DNA from: an uncultured Bacteroidia bacterium
GTDB lineage: Bacteria; Bacteroidota; Bacteroidia; Bacteroidales; F082
Direction of reading: 5' to 3'
NCBI GenBank assembly: GCA_902783365.1
Contig: CACZQL010000043.1
Location: 1 to 32,713 of the forward strand
DNA: 32,713 bases
The notes under the pieces were generated by a model that saw only the letters and a program-made list of their open reading frames with translations, made no database searches and was not told the DNA's origin. This document shows, in pieces, positions 9,659 to 16,783 of this stretch; the first letter of the stretch is position 1, and the number at the start of each line of letters is the position of its first letter. The translations under genes and the position numbers were made by a program.

Positions 9659-10570
9659 TCACCTCTCCAATGACTCCCGCAAGGTACGGCTCAAAATGCC
9701 TTCCTTAGCAATCCATTTGTCATAAACTCCGACGCAAAGAATCGCAATGCACAACACGATGAAACCCGACAAGCCCGTCATGCCATTCACAAAATCATTA
9801 CCGCCCAAGATGAAATAAACCACCATGCCACTCACGGCGTTGATGGTGCCATGCATGATGGCTGCCACCATCATCGACTTGGTCTTCAATACAAAATACA
9901 GCTCAACGACGCCCAAAAGCACACAGAAAAGCACCATCAGCAACACGCCCCAACAGGGCTCGTTCGGGTAATTGTGACCCATGAGAATCAAGGGAAAATG
10001 CCAGACGCCCCACACCATGCCGATGAACAAGGCGGCTTTCCAAAACTTTTGTTCCCTCAAGGCTCCGACAAGATAGTTGCGCCAACCGTATTCCTCGCCG
10101 AAGGCAAAAAGGGCATTGACGGAAATGCCAGCCACCAATCCACTGATGACCGTGGAAACCAACAAGAGCCAAGCCGGAAGCTTTCCCATTTGCTCACGCA
10201 CCAAATCTTGTTGATCCTCAGGGACATGATATTGGTTGATCAGCTGCTCGGCATTGTATTGCAGCTCCACGCCCGGCATCATGCTGTTGACCGGCAGGCA
10301 AAGGAAAGTCAGCACCACAGGCAGCAGCCAAGCCACCAACCAAGCCCATGAGAACTTGAAGTTGACCAGCCCCGTGTGGTTGAACTTCTCCTTGTCGATG
10401 GCCTGAAGCACAAGGGCCGTAATCATCGGGAAGAACATGTAAACCACGGCAAACGTGCCGAAAAAAACCGGCGTATCCATCCCGTTCATGCCGAACCCGA
10501 AATGGGCTACGGCAGCCATCGCCCAGCTAAACAGGCAGACGGATAACGAATATCTAAGGGCTTTTTTCAT
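9659..10570 (-). CDS. CPBP family intramembrane metalloprotease (Abi/Rce1-like)
   Basis: A 303-residue polytopic membrane protein of the CPBP/Rce1 family, whose members cleave within the membrane or act in prenyl-type processing and bacteriocin immunity. Motif 1 is EEYGWR (Glu159, Glu160, Arg164), motif 2 is the histidine in VWHFPLILMGH (His191), and a third histidine is in AAIMHGTINA (His240). These are the expected catalytic or metal-binding positions. About eight hydrophobic segments are visible. The start ATG overlaps the stop of the DUF3784 gene by 4 nt, and the Arc-like gene starts 2 nt after its stop. The substrate is unknown; possible partners are the two operon neighbours. Confidence 0.9.
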   Translation of the reverse strand: MKKALRYSLSVCLFSWAMAAVAHFGFGMNGMDTPVFFGTFAVVYMFFPMITALVLQAIDKEKFNHTGLVNFKFSWAWLVAWLLPVVLTFLCLPVNSMMPGVELQYNAEQLINQYHVPEDQQDLVREQMGKLPAWLLLVSTVISGLVAGISVNALFAFGEEYGWRNYLVGALREQKFWKAALFIGMVWGVWHFPLILMGHNYPNEPCWGVLLMVLFCVLLGVVELYFVLKTKSMMVAAIMHGTINAVSGMVVYFILGGNDFVNGMTGLSGFIVLCIAILCVGVYDKWIAKEGILSRTLRESLER

Positions 10571-11316
10571 GGATTCAAAGATTTAAGTTGTTCATAAAGA
10601 CGTAAGGTTTCCTCTTCGCTCGCTCCATTGAGGTAATACAGGTTCTCCGTTGTGCGCAACTCGATGTACGGAGCCTTTCGACGAATGTTCATAATACACT
10701 TCTCGCCATTTTTCAGCAAAAAATGGCCCTTGTTGTACTTGCCCGTGCTGGATCCGTTGACGCGCATCTGCACTGGCGGCATCTTCTCCAATAGCTCCAC
10801 CGAGACCACCTCCGATGTCGGGATGTGCCTTCCATACATGCCCGAAATGCTGATCTCCTCCTCGCCCACCTGGATTTTTGGTGCCTGGTTGCCAAATGAG
10901 AAAATGGCGATGATGAGAACCGCCGTCAAGCCCATGGAGACCCAAACCGCTTTGGACGGCACATTGAAAACTGATGCCCTTTGTCCATTCTCGTCTCGTC
11001 CAAAGCCATTGTACTTCCGCATGGCGATAAACAACGGAATCATCATGGCAATCACCACCGCCATCATCGCGTAAACGCTCACCATCTCATCAATAACTTT
11101 AAAAACCGATAGCAACGCTACACCAATGAGCAACACGCCCGTGACGGTCATGATGATGGCCACCGACCTCTTCAGCCCATCAATATCAACCAATTCCTTC
11201 CGCTCCGGAGGCAAGCCTCCATACGGATTGATCATGTTCGGATAATAATAGCAAAGCCAACCAATAACAATCAGCACCGCCCCCATCCCAATATTAAAAT
11301 AATCCATGAATTCCAT
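10567..11316 (-). CDS. DUF3784 membrane protein with C-terminal PH-like region
   Basis: A 249-residue membrane protein of unknown function. The N-terminal DUF3784-type part has a helix, then the typical MINPYGGLPPERKELVDIDGLKR loop, and two more helices (about 50-95). A fourth hydrophobic segment (about 124-142) leads to a soluble C-terminal region with beta-rich sequence that resembles a bacterial PH-like domain. ATG 11316 is used; an in-frame ATG at 11307 is an alternative. It is the first gene of the operon with the CPBP protease (4-nt overlap). Upstream lies a heptamer and hairpin repeat region rather than an obvious promoter. Confidence 0.8.
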   Translation of the reverse strand: MEFMDYFNIGMGAVLIVIGWLCYYYPNMINPYGGLPPERKELVDIDGLKRSVAIIMTVTGVLLIGVALLSVFKVIDEMVSVYAMMAVVIAMMIPLFIAMRKYNGFGRDENGQRASVFNVPSKAVWVSMGLTAVLIIAIFSFGNQAPKIQVGEEEISISGMYGRHIPTSEVVSVELLEKMPPVQMRVNGSSTGKYNKGHFLLKNGEKCIMNIRRKAPYIELRTTENLYYLNGASEEETLRLYEQLKSLNP

Positions 11317-11333
11317 AACTACAATGTTTTTTT

Positions 11334-11354
11334 CGTTTTCCGTTTTCCGTTTTC
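11334..11354. repeat. Heptanucleotide repeat, three units of CGTTTTC
   Basis: Three exact 7-bp copies (11334-11340, 11341-11347, 11348-11354) followed by degenerate units (tgtttct, accgttt). It sits between the DUF3784 start and the hairpin pair. Confidence 0.85.
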
Positions 11355-11368
11355 TGTTTCTACCGTTT

Positions 11369-12425
<1,057 letters not shown>

Positions 12426-12457
12426 AATGATATTATTTTGATATTGTTTTAACATTG

Positions 12458-12465
12458 CAAAGATA
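12458..12465 (-). promoter_or_regulatory. -7 promoter box for the SPFH gene
   Basis: The minus strand reads TATCTTTG. A CTTG at 12487-12484, 18 bp upstream, is a fair -33 element. This -33 element is immediately before the -33 element of the divergent promoter. Confidence 0.7.
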
Positions 12466-12492
12466 GTACTTTTTCGAAACATGCAAGCTTTT

Positions 12493-12523
12493 TTTGCGTT
12501 TTTTTTATTTTTTCTTAATTTTG
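12493..12523 (+). promoter_or_regulatory. Promoter of the M48 lipoprotein gene
   Basis: TTTG (12493-12496), 19 bp, then TAATTTTG (12516-12523): an exact match to the Bacteroidota consensus spacing. The expected transcription start is near 12530, about 30 nt before the ATG. Confidence 0.82.
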
Positions 12524-12558
12524 CAGTCAAGAAAATCAACGAAAAAGAAAGGAACATC

Positions 12559-13464
12559 ATGAAAAGACTATTCTATGCCGTGGCAGCGATTGCCATGATG
12601 ACGATGGCGAGTTGTTCATCCTTGAAGATTGTGGATCAGAATGCGGCCATGAACGCTGGTGCTGCAGCCGTACAGGCTTTGACCATCAGCGACGCGCAAA
12701 TCAAGCAGCTGTGCACCGAGTACATGGTTCAGACCGATGGTGAAAACACGGTGTTGCCCGCCAGCAACGAGTATTCCCAGCGGTTGACCCGTATCATGTC
12801 GAGATTCAAGAACATCAGCGACTTGAACCTCAACTACAAAGTGTATCAATCGAATACCGTCAACGCTTTTGCGAGCGGCGATGGCAGCGTGCGGGTTTAT
12901 ACCGGCTTGATGGATGCCATGAACGACGACGAGGTGTTTGCCGTGATTGGTCATGAGTTGGGACACCTTATTAATAAAGATGTCCGCGACGCTTACCGTA
13001 CCGCCTACCTGGTGGTGGCCGCCCGTTACGGCATCGCCGCGGTGAACACCACCGCCGGCGCCCTGTCCACGGGATTCCTTGGCGACCTTGGGCAGGAGCT
13101 GGCCAGCGCCGCCTATTCGCGCCGTCAGGAGACCCAGGCCGACGAGACCGCCTTCCAGTTCTGCATCTCCAACGGTGTGGATCCGTTTGCCATGTACCAT
13201 GCCTTGAACGTGCTGATGGAACTCAGCGGTGAGAGCGGCTCTTCGAGCTCCCTCGCGCAGATGTTCGCCACCCACCCCAACACGGCCAAACGCGCCGCCC
13301 ACGTGAAAGAGATTGCCGAAGCCGCCGGCTATAAGCTCAACTCGAAGCCCGGCAACAGCGTCTCACCCAAACCCAAAGGCACAGGCGCCAAACCCGTCAC
13401 CACCGGCGGCACCAAGCCCGCCACGACGAAACCCGGCACCGTCCCCGTCAAACCCAAAAACTAG
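12559..13464 (+). CDS. M48 family metalloprotease, lipoprotein
   Basis: A 301-residue periplasmic zinc protease of the M48 (LoiP/BepA-like) group, likely involved in envelope protein quality control. ATG 12559 gives a lipoprotein signal (MKRLFYAVAAIAMMTMASC, Cys19 lipidated). The longer ORF to 12481 translates the promoter. The zinc site is HELGH (132-136) with the third ligand Glu191 in the ETQAD motif. The catalytic domain ends near residue 275, and the remaining tail is a low-complexity K/P/T/G stretch. No transmembrane helices follow, unlike HtpX. It has a consensus promoter and is divergent from the SPFH gene. It converges with murD2, 56 nt away. Confidence 0.94.
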   Translation: MKRLFYAVAAIAMMTMASCSSLKIVDQNAAMNAGAAAVQALTISDAQIKQLCTEYMVQTDGENTVLPASNEYSQRLTRIMSRFKNISDLNLNYKVYQSNTVNAFASGDGSVRVYTGLMDAMNDDEVFAVIGHELGHLINKDVRDAYRTAYLVVAARYGIAAVNTTAGALSTGFLGDLGQELASAAYSRRQETQADETAFQFCISNGVDPFAMYHALNVLMELSGESGSSSSLAQMFATHPNTAKRAAHVKEIAEAAGYKLNSKPGNSVSPKPKGTGAKPVTTGGTKPATTKPGTVPVKPKN

Positions 13465-13520
13465 GAAAAGACAATGTGACGAAGAATTTCTCATCGCCAA
13501 CGAGATCATCGACAAATGTG

Positions 13521-14783
13521 CTATGATGCTGGGGAAAAATCCTGCGCCAGCCGCATGAATTTCTTCCCGCGCTCCTCAAAGTTCTTGTACTGGTCGTAAC
13601 TGGAGGCGGCAGGCGACAAGAGACACACATCCCCCTCTTGAGCGTTTATGCGCAGATAGTCGAATGCTTCCTCCATCGAGGCGTAACACTGCAACGCCGA
13701 GGACACTCCCTTGTCCTGAAGCAGTTGCCGCATCCTTTCGCCGGCTTTGCCCGTGAACAACAAATGCGGGACGGGATGTCGCGCGAGATAGTCCGCCAAA
13801 GGACGATAGTCGATATCCCTGTCTAACCCACCCAACAACAGGAAATCCACCCTACCCAACGTCTCGCAGGCGGCAATGGCGGCTTGGGGTATCGTGGAAA
13901 TGCTGTCGTTGACGAAAGTGACACCACCAAAACACCCCACCCTTTGCAAACGATGCTCCAAAGGCGTGAAAGAATACAGATGGGGTATCACCTCCCGCGC
14001 GTCGATGCCATAGACCTCACAGGCACACAAGGCAGCCTTGACATTCAAGAGGTTATGCGCGCCCAACACCGGCAAGGCCCCCTCATCAAGGTCGAAGTCC
14101 ATGTTTGAAAACACCACATTGTTGACACCCATGTCTAAAGCATCCATCAACAAAGTATCGTGGATGACCGCGAAATCCTCCTCTCCCATGAAACGCAACA
14201 GGTTGAACTTCGCATATTTATATCTTTCAAACGTCCCGAAATGGTCCAAATGCTCCTCGAACACATTGAGCAACACTCCCACGCGGGGACTGTTATGCAC
14301 AAACTCGAGCTGATGGGCGGAAAGTTCATAGACCACAATGCTGTCCGGCTTGATTTGTTCCATCACATCGAAACAGGGGATGCCGATGTTGCCGGTCAAG
14401 ATGGCATCGCGCCCCGACGCCTTCAGCAGATGGTAAATCAGCGAGGTGGTGGTGCTTTTCCCTTTGGTGCCGGAGATCCCGATGGTCTGGCTATGGAACT
14501 GACGGAGGAACAAGTCGGTCTGCGAGGTGATTTCAACGCCTTGGATGTTGACGTCTTTCAGGGAGATTCCCGGGGTCTTGATGACGATATCGTAATCGCG
14601 CATCGCCTCCAGATAATGGTCGCCGAAGTGGGTCACGCCTTCCATCTCGTTTTTATCGGCCACCGCCACCGCCGCATCGGGCAAGTATTGGTTCAGGAAG
14701 CGCAAGGTGGATCTCCCTTCCCGGCCAAAGCCAAGCACGAGGATGCGTTTCCCTTTGAGGCGGTTCAATATCAGGTCAAACAT
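13521..14783 (-). CDS. murD2: MurD-family ligase, likely UDP-MurNAc-L-Ala--L-glutamate ligase (MurD2)
   Basis: A 420-residue Mur ligase. The N-terminal Rossmann part has VLGFGREGRS (16-25), the ATP P-loop is GTKGKST (105-111), the central domain has NVFEEHLDHFGT (173-184) and a possible carbamoylated lysine at 192, and the C-terminal domain has HRLQ (277-280), GGLDRDIDY and LSPAASSYDQYKNFEERG. Canonical MurD has NDSKAT(N) before the C-terminal domain core; here it is NDSIST (292-297). The gene overlaps the end of murL by 8 nt and is not in a dcw cluster. Known for the family: MurD2 adds L-Glu, which MurL then epimerises. The assignment to MurD2 rather than MurD rests on murL linkage and this motif change. 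Confidence 0.85.
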   Translation of the reverse strand: MFDLILNRLKGKRILVLGFGREGRSTLRFLNQYLPDAAVAVADKNEMEGVTHFGDHYLEAMRDYDIVIKTPGISLKDVNIQGVEITSQTDLFLRQFHSQTIGISGTKGKSTTTSLIYHLLKASGRDAILTGNIGIPCFDVMEQIKPDSIVVYELSAHQLEFVHNSPRVGVLLNVFEEHLDHFGTFERYKYAKFNLLRFMGEEDFAVIHDTLLMDALDMGVNNVVFSNMDFDLDEGALPVLGAHNLLNVKAALCACEVYGIDAREVIPHLYSFTPLEHRLQRVGCFGGVTFVNDSISTIPQAAIAACETLGRVDFLLLGGLDRDIDYRPLADYLARHPVPHLLFTGKAGERMRQLLQDKGVSSALQCYASMEEAFDYLRINAQEGDVCLLSPAASSYDQYKNFEERGKKFMRLAQDFSPAS

Positions 14784-16119
14784 AAAGTCTCTTTTTCAAT
14801 AGATTAGCAAATCTTTCCGGAAGAAAATTGTCCTCATTGAAGCGATGCAGGATCTCATTGACATCGGCAACACCTTGGGGCGATAATTCCACGAGGGTGC
14901 CTTCCTTGTGGCTCATGTCATCCACGCAGGCCCTCACCTCCTCCACCGTGCCCACACACTCGAAGGGTTTCACCGCCGAAGTGCCGTTCAGCTCTTCGAA
15001 CACAGGCTTGAGGCTGAAGTCGGTCATCAGGTCTTTGCCGAAGATCTGCGTCAGCCGCTCGCGGGGAATGAAAGGCGACAGGATGAGCCAGGTGAAGAGG
15101 CATTTGGGGCAATGCCCACACCATGAGTCAGTTTTGCTGCCGACGTTGCAGCTCCGGAACACCTCGTGATAGGGGGTGAACTGACTGAATAACCAGGCAA
15201 TCTGCATCTCGTTGAGGGGACGCAGGAAGCTGAAATACTGGATTTCACTGTTGAGATGGTCCGCCACATACTGCCTGAAGTCGCGCTCAAAGGCGACCGA
15301 CTTGCTGTATTGGTGGTTGATGTCGGTGCCAGGCACCGTGCTCTCGTTGGCGCTCGACTCATTGGAGAGGGCGATATAGCGCGACCCGGAGCCGAAGCCC
15401 AGCAGCAAGGTGACAAAAGCCAGCAAGGCCGAAAACGGGGTATGCCCGTTCAAGTAGCCTTCCTGGTTCAGCTGCAACATCGCAGGGTCCAAAGTACGGC
15501 TGATCACCGCCACTTGGTCCATGGTGTAGCCCGCGGCCTCCACGCAGTTTTTCGTGGCGCCCCTCGGATTCATGATCAAGGGGATGGCCTCCATTTCCTT
15601 CCTCAAAAGTTCCAAAGTCACAACCGAGTCCTTGCCACCGCCCACCGGAATCAAGGTCTTTTCTTCCAAGGGTGCCTCCACAGGGACAAACTCACGGTCG
15701 GTGTCCGTCTCAATAAGCATCATCTCCTGTTCCGTGCAGGTGATGCCATTCAAGTAGAAAAACTCCCCCAAACCATTGTAATAGAGATGCCGCCACCATT
15801 TCTTCTGGCAGAGCTTCAAATCGAAAGGTTTCACCACCACCTTTTTAGGGCAGGCGATCTTCCAATAGCTGACCAGCTCCACCATGCCGATATGGAAAGC
15901 CAAGGTCTCCAACTGCCGTTGGGGAATACGCTCCCAATGATAGAAAGGCCTGGAAGGAATGGTCATCGTGGGATGGAACTGGTAACGACCGTCGAGGCTG
16001 AAATGGAACGTCATGGAGAGTTCCCCCTCCTTCAGGCGCACCTCTTGCGCATAAAAGGTAAACGTCTCGAACTCTTTGCGCAGCGCGTCAAACTTCTGTT
16101 GGTTTTCTGCTCTTCTCAC
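14776..16119 (-). CDS. murL: UDP-MurNAc-L-alanyl-L-glutamate epimerase (MurL)
   Basis: MurL converts the L-Glu of UDP-MurNAc-L-Ala-L-Glu to D-Glu, using ATP, in cytoplasmic peptidoglycan precursor synthesis. Numbering from GTG 16119 (447 residues), the PP-loop-like motif PVGGGKDS is at 158-165. ALSNESSANEST with NHQYSKSVAFER follows at about 250-280. A cysteine set SCNVG...SWCGHCPKC (Cys324, 334, 337, 340) probably binds metal, and KPFECVG lies near the C-terminus. All match the MurL family as I recall it from Xanthomonas. GTG is inferred because the only upstream ATG (16272) would run into yqgE and the promoter, and the next ATG removes conserved N-terminal sequence. murD2 starts before its stop. 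Confidence 0.9.
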   Translation of the reverse strand: MRRAENQQKFDALRKEFETFTFYAQEVRLKEGELSMTFHFSLDGRYQFHPTMTIPSRPFYHWERIPQRQLETLAFHIGMVELVSYWKIACPKKVVVKPFDLKLCQKKWWRHLYYNGLGEFFYLNGITCTEQEMMLIETDTDREFVPVEAPLEEKTLIPVGGGKDSVVTLELLRKEMEAIPLIMNPRGATKNCVEAAGYTMDQVAVISRTLDPAMLQLNQEGYLNGHTPFSALLAFVTLLLGFGSGSRYIALSNESSANESTVPGTDINHQYSKSVAFERDFRQYVADHLNSEIQYFSFLRPLNEMQIAWLFSQFTPYHEVFRSCNVGSKTDSWCGHCPKCLFTWLILSPFIPRERLTQIFGKDLMTDFSLKPVFEELNGTSAVKPFECVGTVEEVRACVDDMSHKEGTLVELSPQGVADVNEILHRFNEDNFLPERFANLLKKRLYV

Positions 16120-16135
16120 TCGATTATTTTTTTTA

Positions 16136-16143
16136 CAAAAATA
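16136..16143 (-). promoter_or_regulatory. -7 promoter box for murL-murD2
   Basis: The minus strand reads TATTTTTG. The predicted RNA start is about 10 nt before the GTG at 16119, supporting that start. No clear -33 TTTG. Confidence 0.6.
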
Positions 16144-16166
16144 GGAAGTTTTTATGGATTTGTTGG

Positions 16167-16174
16167 TAATTTTG
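16167..16174 (+). promoter_or_regulatory. -7 promoter box for yqgE
   Basis: TAATTTTG matches TAnnTTTG, 18 nt before the yqgE ATG. There is no TTTG at 19-21 bp upstream, so the match is partial. Confidence 0.55.
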
Positions 16175-16192
16175 TAGGCTTTTTTCGAGATT

Positions 16193-16783
16193 ATGGACTT
16201 ACGCACATTATTCAAGATACACAGCAACACCTTGGAGCCCAAGCCGGGCAACCTGCTGTTGTCGGAACCCACGATGAACGACTATCATTTTGGGCGTTCC
16301 GTGGTGCTTCTCATCGACCATAACGACGAGGAGGGCACGTTTGGTGTGATCATGAACAAGCGGCTGAGGATGAGGCTCAACGAGATTGTGGACGGTTTCG
16401 AAGACCTTGACGCGCCGGTGTATCTGGGAGGGCCTGTGGCCGACAATCAGATTTTCTTCATGCACACCCTGGGCGACTTAATCCCGGAGTCCTACCCCAT
16501 CATGGAGGGGTTGTATTGGGGTGGTGACGCGGAGACGCTCGACACCCTCATCGCCACGGGCATCGCCGACCCGACCCAAGTCAGGTTTTTCCTCGGGTAT
16601 TCCGGCTGGTCGCCGGGACAGTTGGTCAACGAGCTCGCGCGCAACTCCTGGATTGTGAGCAAGACCGACAGCGACACGCTCCTAGGCGCCCCCATCGACC
16701 AGATGTGGCGGCATTATGTGGAGCGCATGGGGAAAGCTTACCGGTTCTGGGGCTATTTCCCCAAGAACATCCAAGACAATTAG
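16193..16783 (+). CDS. YqgE/AlgH family protein (DUF179)
   Basis: A 196-residue cytoplasmic protein of the YqgE/AlgH family, whose biochemical role is unsettled. Family hallmarks are PGNLLLSEPTMNDYHFGRSVVLL near the N-terminus, GVIMNKRL, PVYLGGPV and FFLGYSGWSPGQLVNELARNSW. Length is typical. The ATG at 16193 follows a -7 box by 18 nt. It is divergent from murL, sharing a 74-bp intergenic region. Its stop overlaps the stop of the convergent GH3 fusion gene by 4 nt, leaving no room for a terminator, so antisense readthrough is likely on one side. Confidence 0.95.
   Translation: MDLRTLFKIHSNTLEPKPGNLLLSEPTMNDYHFGRSVVLLIDHNDEEGTFGVIMNKRLRMRLNEIVDGFEDLDAPVYLGGPVADNQIFFMHTLGDLIPESYPIMEGLYWGGDAETLDTLIATGIADPTQVRFFLGYSGWSPGQLVNELARNSWIVSKTDSDTLLGAPIDQMWRHYVERMGKAYRFWGYFPKNIQDN

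Noticed and set aside
13465..13558. Gene remnant on the plus strand (DEEFLIANEIIDKCAMMLGK...)
   Set aside because: It reads somewhat like protein but lacks a start, overlaps the murD2 3' end and is too short to judge.
16120..16272. Longer murL start at 16272
   Set aside because: It would code through the -7 box and 80 nt of yqgE on the other strand, with lysine-rich low-quality sequence.
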